Source of the DNA: an uncultured Lachnospiraceae bacterium
GTDB lineage: Bacteria > Bacillota > Clostridia > Lachnospirales > Lachnospiraceae
Reading direction: 5' to 3'
Assembly (NCBI GenBank): GCA_934432595.1
Contig: CAKRYR010000037.1
Coordinates: forward strand, 1-8,311
DNA: 8,311 nucleotides
In this document: positions 1 through 8,023 of the stretch, in pieces
How positions within the stretch are numbered: position 1 is the stretch's first letter
Layout of the letters: every line of letters starts with the position of its first letter
The notes under the pieces: generated by a model
What the model was told of the DNA's origin: nothing
The model's database searches: none
Seen by the model: only the letters and a program-made list of their open reading frames with translations
Position numbers and translations under genes: made by a program

Positions 1-1
1 T

Positions 2-91
2 TTCCTAGTTTTTTCAACTCCGTATAGTTTAACTCAAAAATGGGGTAATTTTAAGGTACGCATGGTTTACCATTTACTTTTCTCTAACTGA
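2..91 (+). other. Short open frame running off the left edge
   Basis: From the window edge an open frame on the plus strand runs 29 codons to TGA at 89-91, ending VYHLLFSN. If real it would be the C-terminal end of a gene converging on this operon. I do not recognise the fragment, and 29 open codons can occur by chance. Nothing else is visible in 1-117. Confidence 0.15.
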
Positions 92-117
92 ATAATAAAT
101 ACCAAAAACCTTTTTTC

Positions 118-163
118 AATATAATTAAAGATTGGAGTTGCTATAGAAACAGTTGCTCCAACC
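118..163 (-). terminator. Weak terminator-like hairpin after the operon
   Basis: In the minus-strand transcript GGUUGGAG (156-163) pairs with CUCCAAUC (130-137). The stem is 8 bp with one G-U wobble, the loop is 18 nt, and UUUAAUUAUAUU follows. It lies 20 nt after the acetyltransferase stop, where the operon should end. The long loop and broken U-run make it a modest candidate. Confidence 0.45.
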
Positions 164-183
164 TCTGTTATAATATAATAATT

Positions 184-648
184 TCATACAAAAAGTTCCA
201 TATTTATTGATTTTATTTTAAACATTTCCTTATTGTATAGTTTTAAAGCTTCTTCATTTTTCCCATTAACTTGCAACTCCACTTTCTCATATTCATTTTG
301 TTTTGCATATTCTTTTATCCATTTTATTAACTCTGTTGCAATTCCCCTGTTCCTATATTTTTCATCGACTGCAATACTATCAATAAATAATATTTTAGTT
401 TTTTTCATTAATGGATTATCAATTTCTTTATCCTTAAATGCCATATACGCCATTACCCGATTATCACTTTCATACACTATAATATTCCTCATTTCTACCA
501 TTTCATAAAATTTACTAATTGGTAACAATTTATTTTCAGTGCTATCCAATATATATATATCTGGCCTTAATCTATAATGATACTCTTGTCCTTGTTTTGC
601 AATTTTGTTAACTATCTCATATTCTTCTCTTTTTCCATACCTAATCAT
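184..648 (-). CDS. GNAT-family N-acetyltransferase
   Basis: A 154-residue acetyltransferase with a GNAT fold pattern. Motif A is IDSIAVDEKYRNRGIATELIKW (89-110, written here in two parts: IDSIAVDEKY then RNRGIATELIKW), where R99-x-x-G102-x-A104 is the acetyl-CoA pyrophosphate loop. Motif B is N131-E-E-A-L-K-L-Y, followed by a Phe in place of the usual GF. It is the last gene of the operon, 32 nt after the TldE-like gene. Substrate cannot be read from the sequence. By context it may acetylate the new N-terminus or a Lys/Arg side group of the released peptide, either as final tailoring or as self-protection, as GNAT enzymes do in some other peptide antibiotic clusters. A general stress or rim-type role is the alternative. 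I chose ATG 648 because AAGG lies 8 nt upstream; GTG 657 and ATG 654 overlap that SD. Confidence 0.85.
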   Translation of the reverse strand: MIRYGKREEYEIVNKIAKQGQEYHYRLRPDIYILDSTENKLLPISKFYEMVEMRNIIVYESDNRVMAYMAFKDKEIDNPLMKKTKILFIDSIAVDEKYRNRGIATELIKWIKEYAKQNEYEKVELQVNGKNEEALKLYNKEMFKIKSINMELFV

Positions 649-680
649 ATTCATCACCTTTTCTAATAATGCTTCTCTAC

Positions 681-1874
681 TTATTTTACACTACATATCT
701 TTATTTTTTCAAATAAAATATATGGCATTACATAATACCCATCTGATATACATTCAAAGGAAACACTTTTAACACTATTCCATAATTCGATTATATCACA
801 TTGTATACATATTCTGACACTATTATGCCTATAATTATTATATTCAGTATAGTAATACCCATTAACAATATAATTATATTTCTTTTTTTCATCTATAAAT
901 GTATCTTCTAAATTATCAACTATAAAACCCTTATTCATTTTATTAATTATTATCTTTTTCTTAATTGGACCTCTTTTTATGCATACTGAATCGTTACTTA
1001 CCCTTTTTTTAGGATTAACTACTCTTCCTTTTTTTATTATATACTCATCCATATTTACTTCTCCCAGTTCTGAAAAACAATTACCCAGACATAATTGATT
1101 ACTCCTTGATTTTCTCATTAATGATATTTTTTTACTACAACCATTCTTTTCTATCTTATTTATATTGCTTAAAAGATCAACTACCATTCTTTTTATTACA
1201 TTAGGCATAATAAAAACATCTGTAATACTATCAACATTAAAAATACTCCCACATTTATTTTTATAATAATTATCTATTGTTCTATATAAATATTTATCAA
1301 TATTGCAATCTGGTAATGCAAATTGTTCAGCTCGCATATCTCCTCTATCAACACCAGAATATAATAATGATGCTATGTAATAATTTGCATCTTCACATAA
1401 AAAAGCATCATTAGAATCATAATAACAATTACGTTCTTTTACATGTCTAATAATCATATCTGTAATTATTACATCTGAAAAAATAACCCTCTTTTTTATT
1501 AAAAATCTTTGTATTCTCTTAATACTATTCTCAATCGTATTATTTGATTTTCCAATAGTAAATTTTCTTGTTTTAACATTTAGCAATTTATCAGTTGTAC
1601 ATTCTATATCATCTATTAATTCAATGCACATATCTAACAATTCACTTATGCTATTTATGTCCAATGTTTCTATTGGGGCAGAAAAGCTTTTATTATTTTT
1701 AAAAACCTTTATCCAACCCTTAATACAATCATATGATTTCAAATAATTAATTGATTCGTTACAATATACAACTTCATCAATATATTCAGTTGCTATATAA
1801 CAACTACACCCATCAACTTTTTTCTCTTCTGCCATAAATACTATTTTTTTTACAATCCCTTTTAAATCATTCAA
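681..1874 (-). CDS. Divergent TldE/PmbA-like subunit (TTG start)
   Basis: A 397-residue protein, shorter than typical TldE/PmbA (about 430-450). It follows the TldD-like gene after 5 nt with an SD inside that gene's end. It has no HExxxH and no metal site, as expected of the TldE half of the TldD/TldE heterodimer. Faint family features remain: TDVFIMPNVIKRMVVDLL (218-235) matches the central V-x-x-x-P-E-V block, the stretch at 301-342 resembles the glycine-rich late region, and the end (MPYILFEKIKI) resembles the closing P-x-I-x-x-x-x-I/V strand. It is strongly diverged and holds 18 cysteines, including C262-x3-C266 and C356-x2-C359, against 8 in its partner. Role by context: structural and substrate-selecting partner of the protease, perhaps tuned to the modified peptide. 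The assignment rests on position as much as on sequence. A decayed subunit is the alternative, but the frame is fully open. Confidence 0.72.
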   Translation of the reverse strand: MNDLKGIVKKIVFMAEEKKVDGCSCYIATEYIDEVVYCNESINYLKSYDCIKGWIKVFKNNKSFSAPIETLDINSISELLDMCIELIDDIECTTDKLLNVKTRKFTIGKSNNTIENSIKRIQRFLIKKRVIFSDVIITDMIIRHVKERNCYYDSNDAFLCEDANYYIASLLYSGVDRGDMRAEQFALPDCNIDKYLYRTIDNYYKNKCGSIFNVDSITDVFIMPNVIKRMVVDLLSNINKIEKNGCSKKISLMRKSRSNQLCLGNCFSELGEVNMDEYIIKKGRVVNPKKRVSNDSVCIKRGPIKKKIIINKMNKGFIVDNLEDTFIDEKKKYNYIVNGYYYTEYNNYRHNSVRICIQCDIIELWNSVKSVSFECISDGYYVMPYILFEKIKICSVK

Positions 1875-1879
1875 ATAAA

Positions 1880-3271
1880 TTACCTCTTACTAACCATTAC
1901 TCTACATTTTATTGACGGTCCTCCCATTGATACAGGAATTTTTTGTTTCTTCACACAGTATCCTGCACTATTCCATTCTATGGTATCTCCTATCATATCA
2001 ATGTTCTTTAGCACCTGTAATGAATTACCTGTAATATAAAAGTCCTCTACTGCCCTACCAATTTTTCCCTTTACAACCTCATAAGCCTCTGATATTCCTA
2101 TATAAAATTTCCCATTTTTATCAGCTTTTCCTCCCTTTGAAGTAACTAAGTAATATCCATTATCAACCAAATTTATCATTTCATTTAATTTATCTTTTCC
2201 AGGTAACATTAATGTATTTCTCATTCGAATTAACGGCTCATCCATATAAGTAAATCCTCTAGAATTTCCTTTCGGCTTAATACCATACTCATTTGCCGTT
2301 AATAAATTGTGTAAACCACCTACTAATTTTCCATTTTTTATAATTTCAACATCCTCTGCTTTAATTGCTTCATCATCATAATAAACTGGAATATTTGTTT
2401 TTTCACCACAGTACTCATTTGCATAATCTATTATAGTTAAATTCGTATCTGCTAAAGCCTCTCCAAACTTATTATAAAAAACTGATTTATTTGCTAACAT
2501 ATCCCCCTCTACTAGATGACCAATTGCCTCATGAATAAACACACCTGTTACCTCTGGTGATAGCACTACATCCTTTTCTCCTTCCAAAACCTCGATACAA
2601 TTTTGTTTTTTATTCAACCCCAACAATGTTTCATCAATTTTATTTTTTATTATATAATAAGCACTGTCAGAATTGTCAAAAGAATTTTTAAAACTTATTT
2701 TTTTATTTAAACATACTTTTTTCCCTTCTGCTGACTCCATTTGAAAGACTAATTCTAAATAGCTTCTTTCTAAATTAGATACAATCATATTTGAATAAGA
2801 TGCTTTTATCTTTTTTTCAATTATTTCATTATGAAAAGCAATAAAATAATCATTTAAATACTTCTGACTCTTTTTTATATAGGCATCTATAATAAACATA
2901 TACTCTTTTATCTCATCCAGATTAACTGTATTTATACTCTTTTCCTTTTCTCGACATTCAACACTATCTATTAAATTTAGTGCATTCCTATCCCTTGTAT
3001 ACTTATTAATTATTGTTGCATTTTTGTTTGCTTGTATATACGCATTTTCAATTGCAGCTTTATCAATTTTATGCGTTGCAGCAAAACCATATGTTCCTTT
3101 ACTATTTGTAACCCTAACACATGCTCCTGAACTACATATATAAGAATTTTCAATTATTTTTCCATTTGCTATTGTATAATTCACATTTCTATTTCTTTGA
3201 CTTCTAATCACAAAATAATTATTTAAAATATGTTCATTCAAAACAAACCCATACTCCTTATATTCAAACAT
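1880..3271 (-). CDS. tldD: TldD-type metalloprotease subunit
   Basis: A member of the TldD/PmbA (U62) family, close to the usual TldD length (463 residues with this start; Escherichia coli TldD is 481). The zinc-binding helix HEAIGH (HExxxH, H247, E248, H252) lies in FIHEAIGHLVEGD. The segment with MDEPLIRMRNTLMLPG (residues 343-358) is typical of TldD. The C-terminal GYCVKKQKIPVSMGGPSIK holds the expected metal-ligand cysteine, C439. It should therefore be the active subunit. In E. coli, TldD with TldE degrades unfolded peptides and removes the leader of microcin B17. In this operon it most likely frees the modified core from its leader. I chose ATG 3271: an AGG lies 9 nt upstream and the overlap with the ABC gene is a tidy 8 nt. 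ATG 3289 would add six residues but has no usable SD. The symbol denotes the family, not proof that it is the housekeeping copy. Confidence 0.92.
   Translation of the reverse strand: MFEYKEYGFVLNEHILNNYFVIRSQRNRNVNYTIANGKIIENSYICSSGACVRVTNSKGTYGFAATHKIDKAAIENAYIQANKNATIINKYTRDRNALNLIDSVECREKEKSINTVNLDEIKEYMFIIDAYIKKSQKYLNDYFIAFHNEIIEKKIKASYSNMIVSNLERSYLELVFQMESAEGKKVCLNKKISFKNSFDNSDSAYYIIKNKIDETLLGLNKKQNCIEVLEGEKDVVLSPEVTGVFIHEAIGHLVEGDMLANKSVFYNKFGEALADTNLTIIDYANEYCGEKTNIPVYYDDEAIKAEDVEIIKNGKLVGGLHNLLTANEYGIKPKGNSRGFTYMDEPLIRMRNTLMLPGKDKLNEMINLVDNGYYLVTSKGGKADKNGKFYIGISEAYEVVKGKIGRAVEDFYITGNSLQVLKNIDMIGDTIEWNSAGYCVKKQKIPVSMGGPSIKCRVMVSKR
1882..1887 (-). promoter_or_regulatory. SD site fixing the TTG start of the TldE-like gene
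   Basis: AGAGGT on the minus strand, formed by the last codons of the TldD-like gene (AAG AGG TAA), 8 nt before the TTG at 1872-1874. No ATG is available at a proper distance, so the TTG start is well supported and translation of the two protease subunits is probably coupled. Confidence 0.65.
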
Positions 3272-5078
3272 AATATTTTGCCTGTGCATTCCATAAAGAA
3301 AAGTATTCTCCCTGTCTTTCTAATAATTCATTATGACTTCCTTTTTCACAAATCTCTCCATCTTTTAATACATATATATAATCACAGAATTTACAACTAC
3401 TCATTCTATGGGATATATAAATACAGCCCCTATTATGAGTAATCTCATTCATTTTTTCATATATTTCCATTTCTGTCTTTGGATCTAAAGCAGATGTAGG
3501 CTCATCTAATATTAGCATTGGTGCATCTTTATACATTGCTCTTGCTATTGCTAATTTTTGCATTTCTCCACCACTCAATGAAATATTTTTATCACTAAAT
3601 AATTTCAGCTCCGTTTCTTGTTTTTTAGGAAGCTTTTGTAATTTTTCAAACATTTCAAGTTGCTTTAATATATCATTTATCCTATTTATATCATATCTAG
3701 ATTTACTAGCAATATTCTTATTGATTGAAAATGAAAATATGTTGAAATCCTGAAAAACAACACTTAATACTTTAATATATTCATCAAATGTGTACTGGTT
3801 AATATTTCTACCATTTAAAGTAATTTCCCCTTCACTCGGGATATATAATTTACATAATAATTTTATTAATGTAGTCTTTCCAGCACCATTTTGTCCCACT
3901 ATTGCAAATTTCATATTACTTGAAAAAGTACAATTAATATTTCTTAATACATATATACCCTTATATTTAAAACTAACATTTTTAAATTCAAATACATAGT
4001 CCTCCGTATTAGCTTTACAAATTATTTTTTCACTATATTTACTTCTTTTTTTATCTAATTTAAAATAATCAATAAAAATTTTCATGTATTCACTTATTCT
4101 ATTTTGCTCCGACCTACATAATATCAGTTCTGTAAATGATGTACTAAATAACATTAGAGATGCAACATACTTTGACATTTCACCAACTGACGCTGCACCA
4201 TGTATTACTTTAATAGATACAAATACATAAGCCATCGCCAAAAAACTTCCATTCATAACCTCTATTATTATTTTTTTTATTCTTTCTTCTCTATATATTT
4301 TCTTATAATAAGCTATTGTATCATTCTCCCACTTTTTATAATTATTTATTAGTAATTCTTTCATATTATATATACGAATTTCTTTTCCAATCCTACTATT
4401 AAAAAATACTTTATCTAAATAATATGCTAATTGGCGATTCAACTGTGCTGTTTTTTTTATGATAACTGTTACTCTTCCATCAAAAAAATTTGTAATAAAA
4501 TGAACTCCCTTAAAAACAATCCACCAAGTTAAAAATACAAATACAAAATAAAAATCAAATTTTCCACCTATAACATAATTTTTAAAACATAATTCAGCAA
4601 TTAACCATATTGATATCAACATTGAAATTATTGCACTAAATTGTTTTTGAATTAATTCAATAAACTTTTCTAAACCACCATTTGTAATAACTGTTCTCTC
4701 AGCACCACATATTTCTTCAAGAATATTACAATTTGATATTTCTTCGTAATCCTTTTTTAATAGAATTTTTCTTAAAAATGTTCTAAAATCTATATCTATT
4801 GCAATCATCTTATATTCCTTAATAGAATCAAACACTCCTAAAATTAACATTCCTAATATATTTAAAATGCACATTATTACAACAAAATTATATGTGCTTT
4901 CTTTATCATTTTTTATTACACTATCAGTAATACTAGCTATATAATAAATATTTATAAAAGGTATTACTGCATTAAAAAATGCATAAACTAAAAAAAAACA
5001 TAAAGCTTTTTTATCCATTATTTTTAGGATTTTTAATAATTTCAGTGTATTATTTGTTTTCACATCTATTTTTTTCAC
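3264..5078 (-). CDS. ABC exporter half-transporter, second of a pair
   Basis: A 604-residue permease-ATPase starting at GTG. Membrane segments lie roughly at 25-48, 63-85, 146-166, 174-196 and 270-320. The ATPase domain has Walker A GQNGAGKTT (395-403), Q443, LSGGE (501-505), Walker B MLILDEP (521-527), D-loop SALD and H557. All catalytic positions are present, so neither member of the pair shows the degenerate site seen in many heterodimeric exporters. No peptidase domain is present. The protein ends in AKYYV, much like SKYYVD in its neighbour, suggesting an old duplication. It starts 23 nt after the neighbour's stop and its own stop overlaps the start of the TldD-like gene, so the genes are probably translationally coupled. 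Role: export or immunity for the cluster's peptide, by context. Confidence 0.93.
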   Translation of the reverse strand: MKKIDVKTNNTLKLLKILKIMDKKALCFFLVYAFFNAVIPFINIYYIASITDSVIKNDKESTYNFVVIMCILNILGMLILGVFDSIKEYKMIAIDIDFRTFLRKILLKKDYEEISNCNILEEICGAERTVITNGGLEKFIELIQKQFSAIISMLISIWLIAELCFKNYVIGGKFDFYFVFVFLTWWIVFKGVHFITNFFDGRVTVIIKKTAQLNRQLAYYLDKVFFNSRIGKEIRIYNMKELLINNYKKWENDTIAYYKKIYREERIKKIIIEVMNGSFLAMAYVFVSIKVIHGAASVGEMSKYVASLMLFSTSFTELILCRSEQNRISEYMKIFIDYFKLDKKRSKYSEKIICKANTEDYVFEFKNVSFKYKGIYVLRNINCTFSSNMKFAIVGQNGAGKTTLIKLLCKLYIPSEGEITLNGRNINQYTFDEYIKVLSVVFQDFNIFSFSINKNIASKSRYDINRINDILKQLEMFEKLQKLPKKQETELKLFSDKNISLSGGEMQKLAIARAMYKDAPMLILDEPTSALDPKTEMEIYEKMNEITHNRGCIYISHRMSSCKFCDYIYVLKDGEICEKGSHNELLERQGEYFSLWNAQAKYYV

Positions 5079-5082
5079 AATT

Positions 5083-5089
5083 TCACCCC
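5083..5089 (-). promoter_or_regulatory. SD site fixing the GTG start of the second ABC gene
   Basis: The minus strand reads GGGGTGA, with 7 nt between the GGGG run and the GTG at 5076-5078. It is the same SD core (GGGGTGA) as in front of the peptide gene. No suitable in-frame ATG with a site lies nearby, which supports the GTG start. Confidence 0.65.
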
Positions 5090-5101
5090 ATATTCTACAT
5101 T

Positions 5102-6883
5102 CTAATCAACATAATATTTTGACTGCATTTTATACATGCTAGCATATATACCATTATTATTAAGCAGCTCATCATGTGTCCCTGTTTCAATAATAGTCCC
5201 CTCATTAATTACAATTATTCTATCACAAAAAACAACTGAATTAAGTCTATGGGTAACAAAAATACTCGTTTTTTTTCCTACGATATCCTTATACTTTAAA
5301 TATAATTTTTCTTCAGCGATGGCATCAAACGCAGCTACTGGTTCATCTAATATTAATATCTTTCCTTTCTTATATAGTGCTCTTGCCAATAACATTTTTT
5401 GTTTTTCTCCTCCAGAAAGTTCGACGCCTTCATCAATTAACTCAGTACTAATATACGTATTTTCTCCATATGGTTGTTTGTTAATTACATCATACAATTC
5501 TGCCTTATTAATACACTCTTTCATATTCTCATAATCTATTTTATCAATTTCACTACAAGAAATATTTTCTGCAATAGAAAAAGCTAATGCAGTAGAATCC
5601 TGAAACAATGTTGCAAAAATACCAAACATTTTATCAGTTCTAATTAATTTAGTATTTACTCCACCTATATAAATTTCGCCTTCACTTGGTTTATATAAAC
5701 CGCATATTAATTTTATTAAAGTAGTTTTTCCTGAACCATTATTTCCTACAATCGCCAATTTCTCACCATATTCAATTGTCAAATTCAAATTTTTAAAGAC
5801 ATATTCATTAGATCCTGGATATTTATATGAAACATTAACCAACTCTATCGTAGGTTTATGAGGAAGATTAACAATCTCCATATACTTTTCTTCCTTACCT
5901 TTATCCATAAATGTCCTATATCTTTCTATAATATTAATATTCTTTAATACTTCTTGAAAATATTTAAACATCACATTTGAATTTAATGTTATTGTGCTAG
6001 ATATTCCTATATATAATACCAAAGTTGAAATTTCCATATTACCTAAAATAATACTTTTAGCTAAATATATCAATATTATAAGATCTCTAACATAACCTAA
6101 AACCTTACATAAATAATTAGACACAAAATGCCAAAACACACTTTTATACGAAATTCCCATATAGTTCTTTCTAATAGAATCAAATTCTTCGTTAAATACT
6201 TCTTCCATTTGGAAAAGCTTAATATCCTTTATTGATTTTTTATCAAAAACCGCATTACATAAATATCTAAACTTTGTATAAATTGGTTCTATTTTCTTCT
6301 CATATTCAAAATCTTTTTCACTTAATCTAGTATAAAAAAGAGAACAACTCAACGCTATTAATATTAGCGCAATTGCTACATATATATTAATATAATAATT
6401 AATAATAATTGTACATATTACGATATTAATACATGAAGAAATTATTACTGGAATTTTTTCAAGAATAGGATAAACACCTACATTTGAACCATAAAAACTA
6501 ACCTTTTGAGCCGCCGCAATCCCCTCTTGACATTCTTTACTTTCTATAAAATCATAATTTTTCTTTATTAGATTTTTCTGTAAATCTTCTCCCATAATTA
6601 ACTTACAATTGAAATATATATTTTGCATAATATTTGTTGCATATGTATTTATTATGTTAAATAATACTAATAAAAGAATATATATTATAACACCTTTTAT
6701 TTTCTCAACCGTATTATATTGCTGTAATAATATATATACTACATAACTTGGCAAAATTGCATTTCCTAACTGTTTCAACACATCTGTAATAACTTGAATA
6801 CTAAAAAATGCACTTGCAAATATATTACAATCAAGATATGTCCTATCATATATATATTCAAGGTTGATTAATATTTTTTTCAT
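5102..6883 (-). CDS. ABC exporter half-transporter, first of a pair
   Basis: A 593-residue fused permease-ATPase of the ABC exporter type. Hydrophobic segments occur roughly at 25-50, 63-85, 143-185 and 263-305, as in a six-helix membrane domain. The ATPase domain has Walker A GNNGSGKTT (380-388), Q-loop Q428, signature LSGGE (489-493), Walker B ILILDEP (509-515) and the switch histidine H545, so it looks active. There is no N-terminal C39 peptidase domain, so it cannot cut a double-Gly leader. It starts 9 nt after the maturase stop, with its SD (AAGGAG) inside the maturase's last codons. Together with the next gene it probably forms a heterodimer that exports the modified peptide, confers immunity, or both. 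Other ABC exporter substrates cannot be excluded from sequence alone. Confidence 0.93.
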   Translation of the reverse strand: MKKILINLEYIYDRTYLDCNIFASAFFSIQVITDVLKQLGNAILPSYVVYILLQQYNTVEKIKGVIIYILLLVLFNIINTYATNIMQNIYFNCKLIMGEDLQKNLIKKNYDFIESKECQEGIAAAQKVSFYGSNVGVYPILEKIPVIISSCINIVICTIIINYYINIYVAIALILIALSCSLFYTRLSEKDFEYEKKIEPIYTKFRYLCNAVFDKKSIKDIKLFQMEEVFNEEFDSIRKNYMGISYKSVFWHFVSNYLCKVLGYVRDLIILIYLAKSIILGNMEISTLVLYIGISSTITLNSNVMFKYFQEVLKNINIIERYRTFMDKGKEEKYMEIVNLPHKPTIELVNVSYKYPGSNEYVFKNLNLTIEYGEKLAIVGNNGSGKTTLIKLICGLYKPSEGEIYIGGVNTKLIRTDKMFGIFATLFQDSTALAFSIAENISCSEIDKIDYENMKECINKAELYDVINKQPYGENTYISTELIDEGVELSGGEKQKMLLARALYKKGKILILDEPVAAFDAIAEEKLYLKYKDIVGKKTSIFVTHRLNSVVFCDRIIVINEGTIIETGTHDELLNNNGIYASMYKMQSKYYVD

Positions 6884-6892
6884 TTAAATCTT

Positions 6893-7954
6893 CTACTCCT
6901 TATTATTAATATTATTAATCATTGGCAACACTTTATCAACAAAAAATCCTATTAATTCACATGTGAATTCTGATATACCTAATATATCATTGGTGCTATA
7001 AAATGCATCTGCTCTACATCCACCACCACAATATTTTAAATACTTACACTCATGGCATTTTTGTGGTAAATCTTTTACCTTTATTTCTGCAAATTCCTTC
7101 CATTTTTCAGAATTAACAATATCATTCACATCATCTCTAAGTATATTTCCATATGTAGTTTCTAGCGAAGGACAAAATGATATATCACCATTTGGTCTTA
7201 CCGTCAATGCACCTTGATAGCCACAAGGATTTGTATTCAAATCATACTCCATTGGATTTGCATACTCTAAAAAACGTGATCTAAATACCTTATTAATATC
7301 CATAACCATTTCTGGTCTTTCCTCTATATAACGATTTATTAATTCTAACAATATCTTAAATAATTTTCCCTCTGAGTTATATCTTATATTATTAGCAAGT
7401 GCATTTCCTGAATTAAAAATAAAATCCAATCTCCATCTGTCTAAATTAATCTTTTTAAAATATTCATACATATCTATCAACTGGTCTAAATTATTATCTG
7501 TTATCATAGTATTTACTGTAACCACATATTCATTTTCCAATAAGTTCTCTATATTTTTTAATACTTTTTTGTAATCATATTTTCTTAAATAATCATGTCC
7601 CTCAAATCCATCTAAACTAATTCTAAATTCAATTACCAAATCGTCTATACCATTTAATTTTTCTACCATTTTTTCATCAATCAATATTCCATTACTTAAA
7701 ACATGTATTGGATATTTTTTTGAATACTCAAAAATTTCTAAAATGTCATTTCTTGCAAATGGTTCTCCGCCTGAAAATCCCATATCCTTACATCCTAATT
7801 CAACTGACTTATCTATTACTTCTTTTATTTGTTCTGTTGTTAAGTCTTTATTACCGGCGTCCAAATATTTTATATTATAACAATGCTTGCATCTAAGATT
7901 ACATTTATTTGTCATTTCAAAATGTAAAGCTAAAAACCTATCCTTATCATTCAT
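6893..7954 (-). CDS. Radical SAM/SPASM peptide maturase
   Basis: A 353-residue enzyme. The radical SAM CxxxCxxC motif is C18-C22-C25 (CNLRCKHC), followed by SGGEP at 61-65, which contacts SAM. The C-terminal SPASM domain is textbook: C244-X11-G-X4-C261, then C300-X2-C303-X5-C309-X3-C313-X18-C332, enough for two auxiliary iron-sulfur clusters. Enzymes of this family modify ribosomal peptides by radical chemistry (thioethers, C-C crosslinks, epimerisation), and the small peptide gene next door is the obvious substrate. The first cluster motif begins only 17 residues from the N-terminus, so there is no N-terminal RiPP recognition element, and no separate PqqD-like gene is present. The ATG start has a strong SD (GGAGG, 9 nt away). 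The final codons AAG GAG TAG double as the SD of the next gene. Family assignment is very secure; the exact bond formed cannot be read from the sequence. Confidence 0.96.
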   Translation of the reverse strand: MNDKDRFLALHFEMTNKCNLRCKHCYNIKYLDAGNKDLTTEQIKEVIDKSVELGCKDMGFSGGEPFARNDILEIFEYSKKYPIHVLSNGILIDEKMVEKLNGIDDLVIEFRISLDGFEGHDYLRKYDYKKVLKNIENLLENEYVVTVNTMITDNNLDQLIDMYEYFKKINLDRWRLDFIFNSGNALANNIRYNSEGKLFKILLELINRYIEERPEMVMDINKVFRSRFLEYANPMEYDLNTNPCGYQGALTVRPNGDISFCPSLETTYGNILRDDVNDIVNSEKWKEFAEIKVKDLPQKCHECKYLKYCGGGCRADAFYSTNDILGISEFTCELIGFFVDKVLPMINNINNKE

Positions 7955-7979
7955 ACTAAATTTCCTCCATTAATTAAAT

Positions 7980-8017
7980 AATATGACAAATAGAGATATT
8001 TCTCTATTTGCCATATT
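7980..8017 (-). promoter_or_regulatory. 17-bp RNA hairpin between peptide and maturase genes
   Basis: In the minus-strand transcript the arm AAUAUGGCAAAUAGAGA pairs with UCUCUAUUUGUCAUAUU across an AAUA loop. All 17 positions pair, with a single G-U wobble. It starts 6 nt after the stop codon of the peptide gene. No run of U follows (the next bases are AUUUAAUUAAU, then the GGAGG site of the next gene), so it is not a classical intrinsic terminator. The likely role is partial termination or protection of the upstream mRNA from 3' decay, so that the short peptide is made in excess over its enzymes. The pairing is seen; the function is inferred. Confidence 0.7.
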
Positions 8018-8023
8018 TTAATA

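Noticed and set aside
62..73. ATGGT-TT-ACCAT inverted repeat near the left edge
   Set aside because: Only 5-bp arms with a 2-nt gap, so a stable RNA hairpin is not possible, and nothing around it supports a transposon end or operator.
2..91. Reading of the edge fragment as a transposase end
   Set aside because: 29 residues without a recognisable motif and no terminal inverted repeat visible; listed only as an uncertain open frame.
233..508. 91-residue plus-strand open frame with hydrophobic stretches
   Set aside because: Shadow of the GNAT gene, whose acetyl-CoA motif is clear on the minus strand.
3272..3289. Upstream ATG giving six more residues to the TldD-like protein
   Set aside because: No SD at proper spacing (only GGA touching the ATG) and a deeper overlap with the ABC gene; the ATG at 3271 has AGG 9 nt upstream.
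5136..5534. 132-residue plus-strand open frame
   Set aside because: It lies wholly inside the ATPase domain of the first ABC gene, is Ser/Phe/Leu-rich as AT-rich shadows are, and the opposite strand has all ABC motifs.
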